A model generated the notes under the pieces. That model was not told where the DNA came from and did not search any database. It worked only from the letters and a program-made list of their open reading frames with translations. A program made the translations under genes and the position numbers. This document shows, one piece after another, positions 42,080 to 52,916 of a stretch of 64,000 nt of DNA. Origin of the DNA: Oxalobacter paraformigenes (GTDB lineage: Bacteria > Pseudomonadota > Gammaproteobacteria > Burkholderiales > Burkholderiaceae_D); assembly GCF_000158475.2 (NCBI RefSeq), contig NZ_KI392030.1, forward strand, positions 514,755 to 578,754, written 5' to 3'. Positions within the stretch are counted from its first letter, which is position 1. Every line of letters starts with the position of its first letter.

Positions 42080-42661
42080 TCAATCAGTCTCTTGTTTTTG
42101 TTCCGGTTTGATGGACCAGACAGGATAGAACTTTTCAACGGCAGGGCCCGTAGTATCCATGCAATGACATTGGTCCAGGTGAAACGGTTTGTCACTGGCT
42201 TTTTGAAATGCCGCTTTAACGCGGGCTTCTTCTTCGCCGAAAACGAAAACCTGCATGGCAACGGAAGGGACGGCCTCAGCCAGTTCGTTCATGTGAGTAC
42301 AGCCGTTGATGCCGGTAAACCGGTCTTTCATTTCATGACGGAAATGGTGTAACACATTTAAACCGATCAACTGCTTGTAGCGCGAATGAATATTTTCACA
42401 GTATCCTTCGAACGGGACTTCGTCAAATGCCACGTGCGCATCAACAATAGTGCCCTGGGCATTGATAGTCAATCTTAACAGGAGATCGTGCAAGGGGCGT
42501 TTGGCGGGAATGACAATCGATGTCAGCAGTAATTCATGAGTTTTGACATCGGTAAACCGGGCATCAATATCCCATAACTCGTCGTTTCGGTAAAAAAACT
42601 GAACCTGAACAGTTCGGGTGTGTTTCAAAACACGCGGAGTTGTGGGAGGTGGAAGTGGCAT
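42080..42661 (-). CDS. DUF2889 domain protein, unknown function
   Basis: This 193-residue protein matches the DUF2889 family by the N-terminal MPLPPPTTPRVLKHTRTVQV, LWDIDARFTDVKTHE, PLHDLLLRLTINAQGTIVDA and NGCTHMNELAEAVPSVAMQV. The family is common in betaproteobacteria and has no known activity. No signal peptide or membrane helix is seen, so it is likely cytoplasmic. It lies between xseA and divergent recA; transcription away from recA could share regulatory DNA with the LexA site. Confidence 0.8.
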   Translation of the reverse strand: MPLPPPTTPRVLKHTRTVQVQFFYRNDELWDIDARFTDVKTHELLLTSIVIPAKRPLHDLLLRLTINAQGTIVDAHVAFDEVPFEGYCENIHSRYKQLIGLNVLHHFRHEMKDRFTGINGCTHMNELAEAVPSVAMQVFVFGEEEARVKAAFQKASDKPFHLDQCHCMDTTGPAVEKFYPVWSIKPEQKQETD

Positions 42662-42841
42662 AGGTAGTTGTAAAGAGCTAACGCTAAGGAAAAACAGTTG
42701 CCAGCATTCGTGAAATCAAACAACCGCCAGAAATATGATGATTACCTTATTATAGTGGAAAACCCTGCCGATTAAAAGAAGACGGGACTATACTAAATTT
42801 TGATTATTATCGGTAAACAATGCATTTTTTTGGTAAAATTA

Positions 42842-42857
42842 CTGTTAATATATACAG
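42842..42857 (+). promoter_or_regulatory. LexA (SOS) box upstream of recA
   Basis: CTGT-N8-ACAG with an AT-only centre (TAATATAT) matches the LexA operator consensus perfectly, 48 bases before the recA start. A -10-like TATACA (42851-42856) overlaps the box, so bound LexA would block the promoter. Confidence 0.9.
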
Positions 42858-42905
42858 CAAAACAATTTTGAATTTTCTGTAGGCTTTTTAAAGTGAAAGA
42901 ATACT

Positions 42906-43967
42906 ATGGACGATAATAAAACTGCATCCAATCCGGAAAAAAACAAGGCATTGGCTATCGCTCTTGCGCAGATTGAAAAGCAATTCGGCAAAGGTTCTGT
43001 TATGCGAATGGCTCCAGGGGTTGTGGTTGAAGAAATTCCCGTTGTATCGACAGGTTCTCTTGGACTGGACATCGCATTGGGTGTGGGCGGATTGCCGAGG
43101 GGGCGCGTCATTGAGATTTACGGTCCTGAATCTTCAGGCAAAACGACCCTGACGCTGCAGGTAATTGCCGAGATGCAGAAGCTGGGTGGTACCTGCGCCT
43201 TTATCGATGCAGAACATGCGCTGGATGTTGGCTATGCGCAGAAACTGGGGGTTCATCTTCAGGATTTGCTGATTTCGCAACCCGATACCGGAGAGCAGGC
43301 TCTTGAAATTACAGATGCACTCGTTCGTTCCGGCGCAGTCGATCTTATTGTTATCGATTCAGTAGCTGCATTGACGCCCAAGGCGGAAATCGAGGGCGAT
43401 ATGGGCGATTCCCTGCCGGGCTTGCAGGCCAGACTGATGTCGCAGGCATTGCGCAAACTGACGGGCAGCATCAATAAAACCAATACATCGGTCATTTTCA
43501 TCAATCAGATACGAATGAAAATCGGCGTCATGTTCGGCAATCCGGAAACCACGACAGGGGGGAATGCGCTGAAATTCTATTCTTCGGTTCGGCTGGATAT
43601 TCGCCGTACCGGTTCCATCAAGTCAAGTGACGAAGTTATCGGCAGTGAAACACGGGTCAAGGTCGTCAAAAACAAGACGGCGCCTCCGTTTAAGGAAGCC
43701 TATTTCGATATTCTTTACGGAGAAGGAACATCCCGCGAAGGCGAAATCCTGGATTTGGGCGCGGATGCAAAGATCGTTGAAAAAGCCGGTTCCTGGTATA
43801 GCTACAATGGGGAGCGGATAGGGCAAGGCAAAGACAATGCACGCAATTATTTGCGTGCTCATCCCAAACTGGCCCGTGAAATCGAGAACAAGGTGCGTGC
43901 TGCTTATGGCGTTCGGGAACTGCCTCCTGTGCCTGAAGAAACCGAAGAAACAGAAAATGTTAAATAA
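42906..43967 (+). CDS. recA: Recombinase RecA
   Basis: RecA (353 aa) forms filaments on single-stranded DNA, drives strand exchange and triggers LexA self-cleavage. Walker A is GPESSGKT (73-80). Loop L1 includes [20 protein letters not shown], and loop L2 reads [19 protein letters not shown]. The acidic C-terminus ends [11 protein letters not shown] LexA box precedes it and recX follows by 49 bases. Confidence 0.99.
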   Translation: MDDNKTASNPEKNKALAIALAQIEKQFGKGSVMRMAPGVVVEEIPVVSTGSLGLDIALGVGGLPRGRVIEIYGPESSGKTTLTLQVIAEMQKLGGTCAFIDAEHALDVGYAQKLGVHLQDLLISQPDTGEQALEITDALVRSGAVDLIVIDSVAALTPKAEIEGDMGDSLPGLQARLMSQALRKLTGSINKTNTSVIFINQIRMKIGVMFGNPETTTGGNALKFYSSVRLDIRRTGSIKSSDEVIGSETRVKVVKNKTAPPFKEAYFDILYGEGTSREGEILDLGADAKIVEKAGSWYSYNGERIGQGKDNARNYLRAHPKLAREIENKVRAAYGVRELPPVPEETEETENVK

Positions 43968-44016
43968 CGGAATGCACGCGTTTTTATGGCAAACGTCTGA
44001 TTGAGCCTTTGGGTAT

Positions 44017-44463
44017 ATGAAGCAAAAAACGACTTTGAAGACGCGTGCGTTACGCTATCTTTCCATTCGGGAATACAGTCCGAAAGAACTGGCGCGGAAA
44101 CTGGCTCCCCATGCAGGCAGCGACGATGATCTCGATACGTTACTGCAGTGGTTGCAGGAACAGGGGTTTCTTTCGGAAGAGCGGTTCGTCGACACCTATG
44201 TCAGGCGGCAGTCTGCGCGTTATGGAAGCGTACGCATTCTGCGGGAGTTGGAGGCGTATGGTGTCGACGAGTCAGCATTACGTCATGCCCAAGCGGAAAT
44301 GCAAATTGACGAATTTGAAAGAGCCAGACGTGTGTGGCAAAAAAAATTCGGACGCAAGCCGTCAGATATGCAGGAAAAAGCCAGACAAATCCATTTTTTG
44401 CAATACAGAGGTTTTTCCGCTGACATCATCAGGCAGGTGATGAATCGGGATGAAGAGAGCTAG
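44017..44463 (+). CDS. recX: Regulatory protein RecX
   Basis: RecX (148 aa) binds RecA filaments and limits their growth. The helical repeat family pattern is visible: ALRYLSIREYSPKELARKL, LQEQGFLSEERFVDTYVRRQ and FLQYRGFSADIIRQVMN. Lying 49 bases after recA, it is probably partly co-transcribed, so SOS-induced. The convergent lgt ends 14 bases away. Confidence 0.94.
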   Translation: MKQKTTLKTRALRYLSIREYSPKELARKLAPHAGSDDDLDTLLQWLQEQGFLSEERFVDTYVRRQSARYGSVRILRELEAYGVDESALRHAQAEMQIDEFERARRVWQKKFGRKPSDMQEKARQIHFLQYRGFSADIIRQVMNRDEES

Positions 44464-44477
44464 AGTACTCCCTTGTT

Positions 44478-45290
44478 TCAACTAATCCACCGGCTTTTTC
44501 TGGCAAAACGATAACTCAGATAGAGGCACAGCAAACCTGCGATGATCATGGGCAAGGACAACATTTGTCCCGCAGAGATCGTTATGCCGAAAAAGGAAAC
44601 TTCATAATCGGGGACGCGGAAATATTCCGTAAAAAAGCGGGCTAATCCATATAAAAAGAGATACATGGCAATGACCGCGCCGTGTGGACGTTCCTTTCTG
44701 GCATATATCCACAGAAGAACAAATATCAGTAAACCGTCGATAAGCGCCTGATAGATCGGTGACGGATGACGCGGAAGCATGTCGATATTCGGCCAGATCA
44801 TGGCCCAGGGCAGAGAGGGATCGGCAATTCTTCCCGGCAGCTCGGCATTGATGAAGTTGCCTATGCGGCCAGCTGCATAACCGAGCGGGACAAGTGGCGC
44901 GATGAGGTCAAGGGTGGAGAGGATGTTTTTGTGGTATTTCCGGCACCAGAGGTACGCAGCAATACCCACCCCTATTGCTCCTCCATGATAGGACATGCCG
45001 CCATGCCAGACGGCAAATATCTGCGATGGATGGGAGAAAAAATAGGAGGGATTGTAGAAAAGAACCTCGCCGAGTCGGCCACCGATAATGACGCCCAGTA
45101 CGCCATAAAATAGCATGTCATCCAGGTTTTTTTTCGTCCAGCCTTCGTGCATGATATGAGGCTGCCTGAGCCGTATTCTTCCCAGAACGAGGAAAAGAAC
45201 AAAAGCCAGCAGGTACATGAGACCATACCAGTGTACGGCAAGGGGGCCTATGGAAAATGCGACTGGATTCGGTAAAGGGTGAACTAACAT
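44478..45290 (-). CDS. lgt: Prolipoprotein diacylglyceryl transferase
   Basis: Lgt (270 aa) transfers diacylglycerol from phosphatidylglycerol to the lipobox cysteine, the first step of lipoprotein maturation. It has about seven membrane helices, WHGGMSYHGGAIG and the signature GRIGNFINAELPGR with the essential Arg and Asn. Its products here would include LptM and LemA. It is divergent from ilvD. Confidence 0.96.
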   Translation of the reverse strand: MLVHPLPNPVAFSIGPLAVHWYGLMYLLAFVLFLVLGRIRLRQPHIMHEGWTKKNLDDMLFYGVLGVIIGGRLGEVLFYNPSYFFSHPSQIFAVWHGGMSYHGGAIGVGIAAYLWCRKYHKNILSTLDLIAPLVPLGYAAGRIGNFINAELPGRIADPSLPWAMIWPNIDMLPRHPSPIYQALIDGLLIFVLLWIYARKERPHGAVIAMYLFLYGLARFFTEYFRVPDYEVSFFGITISAGQMLSLPMIIAGLLCLYLSYRFARKSRWIS

Positions 45291-45370
45291 GATTTAAGGA
45301 ACCGGCAAGCCTGCCGATTCGTTCTTTTCTGTAAGGGATGAATTTTGTCACATGTTAGTCGCTTTGGCAT

Positions 45371-45388
45371 GCTTATTTACAAATAAGC
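45371..45388. promoter_or_regulatory. 18-base palindrome in the lgt-ilvD intergenic region
   Basis: GCTTATTT and AAATAAGC are perfect reverse complements around a central AC. The site lies 107 bases before ilvD and 81 before lgt, in AT-rich DNA without T-run. Its symmetry suggests a dimeric repressor or activator site. I do not recognise the motif. Confidence 0.45.
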
Positions 45389-45494
45389 GCAAGTTCGGCA
45401 CATTAATCCCTAAAGCCATATCAAGAAAGATGTGTCCTTTTGGTTTTCATGTCAAAATATTCCGTTATTGCAAAAACAGATGGGAGATTTACAA

Positions 45495-47342
45495 ATGCCT
45501 CAATATCGTTCCCGGACTTCAACGCATGGCCGGAATATGGCCGGTGCCCGTGCTTTGTGGCGCGCAACCGGTGTAAAAGACGGTGATTTTGACAAGCCGA
45601 TTATCGCTGTCGTCAATTCGTTCACGCAGTTTGTGCCGGGTCATGTACATCTTAAAGACCTCGGTCAGCTGGTTGCGCACGAAATCGAGGCATCTGGCGG
45701 AATTGCCAAGGAATTCAACACGATTGCGGTCGATGACGGTATCGCGATGGGACACGGCGGCATGCTTTATTCCCTGCCTTCACGGGAACTGATTGCCGAT
45801 TCTGTCGAATATATGGTAAATGCGCATTGCGCCGACGCCATGGTTTGCATTTCCAACTGCGACAAAATTACCCCCGGAATGCTGATGGCTTCTCTCAGAC
45901 TGAACATCCCGACTATTTTTGTTTCGGGCGGCCCGATGGAAGCGGGAAAACTCATAGGGGTTACGCAAGGCCAGAAAGTGGTCAAGGTAGATTTGATCGA
46001 TGCCATGATCCAGGCAGGCAACCCCAACAATAGCGATGAACTCGTGATGGATTATGAAAGATCGGCCTGTCCTACCTGCGGCTCGTGTTCAGGCATGTTT
46101 ACGGCCAATTCGATGAACTGTCTGATGGAAGCGCTCGGTATGGCGCTTCCGGGAAACGGGACGCTGTTGGCAACCCATGCAGACCGCAAGGAACTGTTTC
46201 TGAAAGCGGGCCGCTTGATTGTGGACATCACGAAACGTTATTACGAACAGAACGATATAACGGTTTTGCCGAGAAGCATCGTCACCAAGACGGCGCTGGA
46301 AAATGCCATGGCGCTGGATGTGGCTATGGGTGGCTCGACCAATACCGTGTTGCATTTGCTGGCAGCCGCCAACGAAGGGGAGGTGCCGTTTGTCATGGCG
46401 GATATCGATCGGGTATCACGTCATGTGCCATGCCTTTGCAAGGTTTCTCCTGCTACGCATGATTACTATGTGGAAGATGTTCATCGGGCAGGCGGTATTC
46501 TGGGAATTATGGCTGAGTTGAATCGTGCCGGACTGATCAATCCGGATACGCCGACGGTTTACAGCAAGACGCTGGGCGATGCGATCAGCCAGTACGATGT
46601 CATGACAACGCAGGATGAAAATGTCCGGGTTCTGTACCAAGCGGCTCCGGGCGGTGTCAGGACACAGGAAGCGTTTTCCCAGAGTGCGCGTTATGCCGAG
46701 CTCGATCTGGATCGTGTTTCCGGCTGTATCCGTGACAAGGCGCATGCCTATACGCAGGATGGCGGTCTTGCCGTGCTTTACGGCAATATTGCGGAAAATG
46801 GCTGTATCGTGAAAACAGCTGGCGTTGATGCCAGCATTATGCAATTTACCGGCAAAGCCAGGATTTTTGAAAGTCAGGAAGACACTGTCGAGGCGATTCT
46901 GGGTGACCGGATTCATCCGGGAGACGTTATCATCGTTCGTTATGAAGGGCCAAAGGGTGGCCCGGGCATGCAGGAAATGCTTTATCCGACGTCTTATATC
47001 AAATCGAAAGGGTTGGGGACTTCCTGCGCGCTGTTTACCGACGGCCGTTTTTCAGGCGGCTCGTCCGGACTGGTAATCGGTCACGCTTCTCCCGAGGCGG
47101 CATCCGGCGGCGCTATCGGACTGATCGAGGAAGGTGACGAAATCGAAATCGATATTCCAGCCCGACGCATTCATTTGAAAGTGACCAATGAGGAGTTGAA
47201 ACAACGTCGTGACAGGATGGAAGCGAAAGGTGTCAATGCCTGGAAACCGGTTCATCGGGAGCGCAAGGTTTCCAAAGCGCTGCAGATGTATGCCGCCATG
47301 GCGACTTCTGCCGATCGGGGTGCAGTGAGAGATATTTCCTGA
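45495..47342 (+). CDS. ilvD: Dihydroxy-acid dehydratase
   Basis: IlvD (615 aa) makes the 2-keto acids for valine, leucine and isoleucine synthesis using an iron-sulfur cluster. Candidate cluster cysteines are Cys122 ([11 protein letters not shown]) and Cys195 ([12 protein letters not shown]). [20 protein letters not shown] and the C-terminal [19 protein letters not shown] are present. I start at [20 protein letters not shown], with GGGAG eight bases upstream. It has its own terminator. Confidence 0.96.
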   Translation: MPQYRSRTSTHGRNMAGARALWRATGVKDGDFDKPIIAVVNSFTQFVPGHVHLKDLGQLVAHEIEASGGIAKEFNTIAVDDGIAMGHGGMLYSLPSRELIADSVEYMVNAHCADAMVCISNCDKITPGMLMASLRLNIPTIFVSGGPMEAGKLIGVTQGQKVVKVDLIDAMIQAGNPNNSDELVMDYERSACPTCGSCSGMFTANSMNCLMEALGMALPGNGTLLATHADRKELFLKAGRLIVDITKRYYEQNDITVLPRSIVTKTALENAMALDVAMGGSTNTVLHLLAAANEGEVPFVMADIDRVSRHVPCLCKVSPATHDYYVEDVHRAGGILGIMAELNRAGLINPDTPTVYSKTLGDAISQYDVMTTQDENVRVLYQAAPGGVRTQEAFSQSARYAELDLDRVSGCIRDKAHAYTQDGGLAVLYGNIAENGCIVKTAGVDASIMQFTGKARIFESQEDTVEAILGDRIHPGDVIIVRYEGPKGGPGMQEMLYPTSYIKSKGLGTSCALFTDGRFSGGSSGLVIGHASPEAASGGAIGLIEEGDEIEIDIPARRIHLKVTNEELKQRRDRMEAKGVNAWKPVHRERKVSKALQMYAAMATSADRGAVRDIS

Positions 47343-47366
47343 TAAGCACGCTGATATTTTTAACGA

Positions 47367-47396
47367 AAATCCCTGCCGAGAGAGCGGGGATTTTTT
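47367..47396 (+). terminator. Intrinsic terminator after ilvD
   Basis: AAATCCCTGC (47367-47376) pairs with GCGGGGATTT (47384-47393), one G-T pair, loop CGAGAGA, then more T residues to 47396. It separates ilvD from argH. Confidence 0.88.
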
Positions 47397-47477
47397 ATTT
47401 GAGGCTTAATTGGGTATGTTCGTTCGTGGTTTTGTGCAGCTTGTTCTATAATCCTGCCTATTCAACTGGATTTTATT

Positions 47478-48875
47478 ATGAGTGAACAATCTTCTACTAA
47501 AAACGACGTCTGGTCCGGCCGTTTCTCGGAACCGGTCGATGAATTGGTGCAGCGTTATACCGCATCGGTCACATTTGATAAAAGACTGGCCGAATTCGAT
47601 ATCCAGGGCTCGCTTGCCCATGCAGAAATGTTGTGCGCCCAAAAGGTTCTGAGTGAACAGGATTATGCCGATATCCAGCGTGGACTGGCGCAAGTCCTGG
47701 ACGAAATCAGAACCGGCAAATTCAACTGGCAAATCGCTCTGGAAGATGTCCACATGAATATCGAGCGCCGACTGACCGATCTGATTGGCGATGCCGGAAA
47801 ACGCTTGCATACCGGGCGCTCAAGAAATGATCAGGTGGCAACGGATATCCGTTTGTATTTGCGCTCGGCCATTGACGATATCGCTCACCTGTTGCGCCGT
47901 TTGTGTAATGCGCTGATCGATCTTGCGGAGCGCCACCACAGTACGATTCTTCCGGGCTTCACACATATGCAGGTGGCCCAGCCGGTAACGTTCGGGCACC
48001 ATCTGCTTGCTTATGCGGAAATGTTTTACCGCGATATCGAACGATTGAGAGACTGCCGCAAACGCGTGAATCGTTTGCCTTTGGGAGCTGCCGCGTTGGC
48101 GGGAACGACTTTTCCTATCGATCGCGAACGGGTCGCAAAGACGCTCGGGTTTGAAGACGTTTGCCGCAATTCGCTGGATGCCGTTTCCGACCGGGATTTT
48201 GCCATTGAATTTTGTGCCTGTTCCGCTTTGATCATGACGCATATTTCCAGAATGTCGGAAGAGCTGATTATCTGGATGAGTCCGAGAGTCGGTTTTATCG
48301 ATATTGCCGACCGTTTCTGTACCGGATCGTCGATTATGCCTCAGAAGAAAAATCCGGATGTTCCCGAGCTGGCCAGAGGAAAGACCGGTCGTGTCAACGG
48401 CCATCTGGTCGGCTTGCTCACCCTGATGAAAGGACAGCCGCTGGCATACAACAAGGACAATCAGGAAGACAAGGAACCCTTGTTTGATACTGTCGATACG
48501 GTAACCGATACCTTGCGCATTTTTGCCGACATGGTCGGCGCTGTTACTGTGAAGCCTGAAATGATGCGGCAGGCTGCCCTTCAGGGATATGCAACGGCAA
48601 CGGATCTGGCTGATTATCTGGTTAAAAAGGGCTTGCCGTTCCGGGATGCGCATGAAGTCGTTGCCAAAGCGGTGCGCTTTTGCGTTGAAAAAGGATGCGA
48701 CCTGAGTGAACTGACGCTGGAACAGATGAAGGCCTTTTCTGGCCTTATCGATGTGGATGTGCTGGAAATCCTGACTCTGGAAGGGTCCGTAAGCGCTCGA
48801 AACCATGTCGGCGGTACGGCTCCCGAACAGGTGAAAAATGCTATTGCCAGTCTGAAATCACGGCTTGAAGGATGA
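47478..48875 (+). CDS. argH: Argininosuccinate lyase
   Basis: ArgH (465 aa) releases arginine and fumarate from argininosuccinate. The fumarase/aspartase-family signature [11 protein letters not shown] is at residues 283-293. [13 protein letters not shown] and [19 protein letters not shown] are also present. It begins [16 protein letters not shown] after a short leader and lies 81 bases before exbB. Confidence 0.97.
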   Translation: MSEQSSTKNDVWSGRFSEPVDELVQRYTASVTFDKRLAEFDIQGSLAHAEMLCAQKVLSEQDYADIQRGLAQVLDEIRTGKFNWQIALEDVHMNIERRLTDLIGDAGKRLHTGRSRNDQVATDIRLYLRSAIDDIAHLLRRLCNALIDLAERHHSTILPGFTHMQVAQPVTFGHHLLAYAEMFYRDIERLRDCRKRVNRLPLGAAALAGTTFPIDRERVAKTLGFEDVCRNSLDAVSDRDFAIEFCACSALIMTHISRMSEELIIWMSPRVGFIDIADRFCTGSSIMPQKKNPDVPELARGKTGRVNGHLVGLLTLMKGQPLAYNKDNQEDKEPLFDTVDTVTDTLRIFADMVGAVTVKPEMMRQAALQGYATATDLADYLVKKGLPFRDAHEVVAKAVRFCVEKGCDLSELTLEQMKAFSGLIDVDVLEILTLEGSVSARNHVGGTAPEQVKNAIASLKSRLEG

Positions 48876-48955
48876 ATGGAAAGGTAAAAACCGCAGAACG
48901 GTTGGTTTTTACTCTTTTGGGCAAGGCATGAAAACGTATTCGTTTGGAGGCTTTT

Positions 48956-49564
48956 GTGTTTTATATTATTCAAGCGGCCGGATGGCCCATCTGGTTGTTG
49001 CTGATAGCCTCGGTTATTGCGCTGGCATTGATTATCGAACGTCTCTGGTATTTGAGACGCAGCCGTATTTTGCCTGCCGGGCTTCTTGAACAGACTATTC
49101 GGGATTATCGGGAAGGCCGGATTGATAATAAGACAATCGCGTGGCTGGAAGGAAATTCTCCTTTGGGGGCCGTGCTGGCCACAGGTCTTCAGCATTCCGA
49201 TGTCTCTCGGGACAACATGCGGGAGGCAATGGAGGAAACGGGACGCAGCGTCGCATTGCAGATGGAACGTTTTTTGACAACCATCGGAACGATTGCCACT
49301 CTGGCACCATTGATGGGGCTTTTCGGAACGGTAGTCGGCATGATCGAGATTTTCGGTTCGCAAAGTGCGACTGGAACGAATCCGGCTCAGCTGGCTCACG
49401 GCATTTCCGTCGCCTTGTATAACACCGGCTTCGGGTTGCTGATCGCGATGCCGACGCTGATTTTTTACCGTCATTTCAGGGCATTGGTCACCAGTTTCTT
49501 GATCGAGATGGAGCGCCAGTCGGCCCGGCTGGTTGACGCCATCTGTAATTCCCGCCGATCCTGA
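48956..49564 (+). CDS. exbB: MotA/TolQ/ExbB proton-channel family protein
   Basis: ExbB-like protein (202 aa) forms the proton-driven motor ring that, with ExbD, usually powers TonB. It has membrane helices near 8-30, 105-130 (TIGTIATLAPLMGLFGTVVG) and 145-170, with the family topology. I choose GTG 48956 since GGAGG is five bases upstream; a TTG four codons earlier is unlikely. No tonB lies nearby, so the partner is unknown. Confidence 0.88.
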   Translation: MFYIIQAAGWPIWLLLIASVIALALIIERLWYLRRSRILPAGLLEQTIRDYREGRIDNKTIAWLEGNSPLGAVLATGLQHSDVSRDNMREAMEETGRSVALQMERFLTTIGTIATLAPLMGLFGTVVGMIEIFGSQSATGTNPAQLAHGISVALYNTGFGLLIAMPTLIFYRHFRALVTSFLIEMERQSARLVDAICNSRRS

Positions 49565-49579
49565 TTGAAAGGAAGGGTC

Positions 49580-50005
49580 ATGAATTTTCGGAAAGGAAAA
49601 AACCATGAAACGCCTGAAATCAATCTGATCCCTTTTATCGATGTGTTGCTGGTCATTCTGATCTTTTTGATGGTCACCACGACTTACAGCAAATATTCCG
49701 AATTGCAGATTACTTTGCCGACGGCGATTGCCGAAAATGTTCCGGAACGTGTGCAGGAATTGACGGTTACGGTGGATGCAACGGGCAATATTGCGATAAA
49801 CAATGAAACTGTCCGTTATGAAAATCCGGAACAACTCGCGTCGGAATTGCGGAAGCGGGTTGTGGAAACAGCGAATGAAAAGGAGCCTGTTGTCGTTGTT
49901 TCAGCGGACGGGGATGCACGTCACCAGAATATCATCAATGTGCTTGAGGCGGCCAGACTGGCCGGTCTGGACAGATTGACGTTTGCGACGGTCAAGCCCG
50001 AATAA
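49580..50005 (+). CDS. exbD: ExbD/TolR family protein
   Basis: ExbD-like protein (141 aa) is the periplasmic partner of ExbB. A single membrane helix (INLIPFIDVLLVILIFLMVT) carries the essential Asp of the proton path. The periplasmic domain ends GDARHQNIINVLEAARLAGL, as in TolR/ExbD. ATG 49580 follows GGAAGG and lies 15 bases after exbB. lpxK follows, as in other betaproteobacteria. Confidence 0.9.
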   Translation: MNFRKGKNHETPEINLIPFIDVLLVILIFLMVTTTYSKYSELQITLPTAIAENVPERVQELTVTVDATGNIAINNETVRYENPEQLASELRKRVVETANEKEPVVVVSADGDARHQNIINVLEAARLAGLDRLTFATVKPE

Positions 50006-50048
50006 TCACCGGTCTTTCAGGCATCCGCTGCCAGCAAAAGGGAATTCG

Positions 50049-51086
50049 TTGAGCAAGTCGATTATCAACTATTCGAATATCTGGATGAACATCTGGATGA
50101 AACGGGGTATTGCCGCCAGGTTTCTGTGGCCGTTATCCCTTTTGTTTCGTCTGGTTGTGACAATACGGCGGTATGCTTACTGGAGAGGGTGGCTGAAATC
50201 AGCGCAATTGCCGGTACCGGTTATTGTTGTCGGAAATATCTTTGTCGGAGGAACGGGAAAGACACCATTGGTGATCTGGCTGGTGGAAATTCTGAAGAAA
50301 GCCGGTTTTCATCCCGGCGTTATTTCCAGAGGCTATGGCGTTTCCAATAATGAACCGGTTGAAGTATCGTCTTTGTCGGAATCGTCGAAAGTCGGTGATG
50401 AACCCTTGCTGATTGCTCTGAAAACACAGTGTCCTCTGGTTGTTTGCAGAAAAAGGGTCAAGGCGGGGGAGTTTCTTCTACGGAATCATCCTGAAGTCGA
50501 TGTTGTTGTATCAGATGACGGAATGCAGCACTATGCCCTTCATCGCGATGTGGAGATCATGCTCTTTGACGGCCGTGGCGGAGGCAACCGGTGGATGCTG
50601 CCGGCTGGTCCCTTGAGAGAGCCGTTGTCAAGGAAAGCCGATTTTACGGTTGTCAACGGAAGGAACTATCCTTCGCCGGGCAATCCCATTTTTGTGCCGG
50701 ACCTGCATTTGATGCGGTTGAAAAATGATGTGGCGGAACAACTGGCCAATCGGAGCTGCCGCCTGAAACTGAAATATATGCAGGGAAAAATTGCTGCAGC
50801 GGCAGGGATCGGCAATCCCACACGTTTTTTTGCGAGTTTGCGGGCAACCGGCTTGTCGTTTTCCGAAATATCGCTGCCGGATCATTTCGATTATTCATCC
50901 AATCCTTTCAGAAATGTGGATGCCGATGTTATCCTCATTACGGAAAAAGATGCGGTCAAATGCGTCCAAATTGAAGAATTTATGAAGGATAAGCGGCTCT
51001 GGGTGGTTCCCGCCACAGTCGAAATCGATAATAATGCGCTGGAACTGCGGATCGTGGAGAAATGTCGTGAATGCAAAATTGCTTGA
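50049..51086 (+). CDS. lpxK: Tetraacyldisaccharide 4'-kinase
   Basis: LpxK (345 aa) adds the 4' phosphate of lipid A at the inner membrane. The N-terminal hydrophobic helix ([15 protein letters not shown]) is followed by [18 protein letters not shown] (P-loop), VISRGYGV and [13 protein letters not shown] start at TTG 50049, with AGGG six bases upstream, because relatives extend about that far. ATG 50085 is an alternative giving 333 residues. The 3' end overlaps trm112 by 20 bases. Confidence 0.92.
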   Translation: MSKSIINYSNIWMNIWMKRGIAARFLWPLSLLFRLVVTIRRYAYWRGWLKSAQLPVPVIVVGNIFVGGTGKTPLVIWLVEILKKAGFHPGVISRGYGVSNNEPVEVSSLSESSKVGDEPLLIALKTQCPLVVCRKRVKAGEFLLRNHPEVDVVVSDDGMQHYALHRDVEIMLFDGRGGGNRWMLPAGPLREPLSRKADFTVVNGRNYPSPGNPIFVPDLHLMRLKNDVAEQLANRSCRLKLKYMQGKIAAAAGIGNPTRFFASLRATGLSFSEISLPDHFDYSSNPFRNVDADVILITEKDAVKCVQIEEFMKDKRLWVVPATVEIDNNALELRIVEKCRECKIA

Positions 51087-51252
51087 AATACTGGTGTGTC
51101 CCTTGTGCAAGGGGCCGTTGAAATACGACAGGGAAAGGCAGGAACTGATTTGCGGTGCCGACAGGCTGGCTTATCCGATCAGGGACGGAATTCCCATTAT
51201 GTGGGTGGATCAGGCACGTTCACTGGAAACCGTGCCCGAAGAAGCGCGTTAG
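51067..51252 (+). CDS. Trm112 family protein (UPF0434, YcaR-like)
   Basis: This 61-residue protein reads [18 protein letters not shown], then [20 protein letters not shown]. The CPLC pair resembles half a zinc ribbon. The family is small and conserved between lpxK and kdsB; related Trm112 proteins activate methyltransferases in eukaryotes, but the bacterial role is unclear. Its GTG start at 51067 has GGAG seven bases upstream and overlaps lpxK. Confidence 0.92.
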   Translation: MNAKLLEILVCPLCKGPLKYDRERQELICGADRLAYPIRDGIPIMWVDQARSLETVPEEAR

Positions 51253-51280
51253 TCATCTTTTAAGTACAGTCAATTTAATT

Positions 51281-52045
51281 ATGTCTTTTTATGTGGTTAT
51301 ACCGGCACGACTCGCTTCGACAAGGTTGCCTGAAAAACCGCTTGCGGATATTCAGGGCAAACCCATGATCGTGCGTGTGGCCGAGCGTGCAAGGCGATCC
51401 GGCGCACGCGACGTTGTTGTCGCAACAGATGATCAGTCCATTGTCGATGCCTGTGCGGTTTTTGGAATACCGGCGCTGATGACGAGAAAGGATCATCCTT
51501 CCGGAACAGATCGTATTGCCGAGGTTGCTGAAAAAATGGATTGGGCGCCATTCGATACGGTGGTGAATGTGCAGGGAGATGAGCCTTTAATCGATCCGGA
51601 ACTGATTGCGGCTACGGCTTCGCTGGTGTCGGAGGAAGTCCCCATGGCAACGGCTGCGCACCGGATGGAACGGCCCGAAGACATTTTCAATCCCAACTAT
51701 GTCAAAGTTGTTCTGGATCGTCTCGGCCGAGCGCTTTATTTCTCCCGCGCTCCTGTACCGTGGTATCGGGACGGGTATGCCAGGGACGAAAAAGCGTTTC
51801 CCGAGTCCTTTATGGCGTTGCGTCACGTCGGTCTGTATGCTTTTCGCAACGATTTCCTGAAAACGTATTCTTCACTGGAAGTGTCTCCAATAGAACAGGT
51901 CGAGTCTTTGGAACAGTTAAGAGTTCTCTGGCACGGTTATTCCATTGCTGTTCACATAACGGAAGAAATTCCTGAAGCAGGTGTGGATACGGCAGCGGAT
52001 CTGGAACGCGTGCGCCATTTTTTTAATTGCAACACACAGAATTGA
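51281..52045 (+). CDS. kdsB: 3-deoxy-manno-octulosonate cytidylyltransferase
   Basis: KdsB (254 aa) activates Kdo to CMP-Kdo for the LPS inner core. The N-terminal nucleotidyltransferase motif is [16 protein letters not shown], and [21 protein letters not shown] and [13 protein letters not shown] are family hallmarks. The ATG at 51281 gives the family length; its ribosome-binding site is weak. It follows trm112 by 28 bases. Confidence 0.96.
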   Translation: MSFYVVIPARLASTRLPEKPLADIQGKPMIVRVAERARRSGARDVVVATDDQSIVDACAVFGIPALMTRKDHPSGTDRIAEVAEKMDWAPFDTVVNVQGDEPLIDPELIAATASLVSEEVPMATAAHRMERPEDIFNPNYVKVVLDRLGRALYFSRAPVPWYRDGYARDEKAFPESFMALRHVGLYAFRNDFLKTYSSLEVSPIEQVESLEQLRVLWHGYSIAVHITEEIPEAGVDTAADLERVRHFFNCNTQN

Positions 52046-52104
52046 GAACTGTCGAAATTGTTTGAATTCCAAGGTAGAATCTAGGGATTTTAAAGGCGGC
52101 ATGA

Positions 52105-52845
<741 letters not shown>

Positions 52846-52916
52846 AATTGGTGTGCCGGCAATCGACACTCTTTATTGAATTGAAGTAAATACCCTCTCT
52901 AACAAAAGGAGTCGCT

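Noticed and set aside
47820-49834. Two long minus-strand frames antisense to argH, exbB and exbD
   Set aside because: They overlap each other and clear genes, and their composition reflects the reverse complement of those genes.
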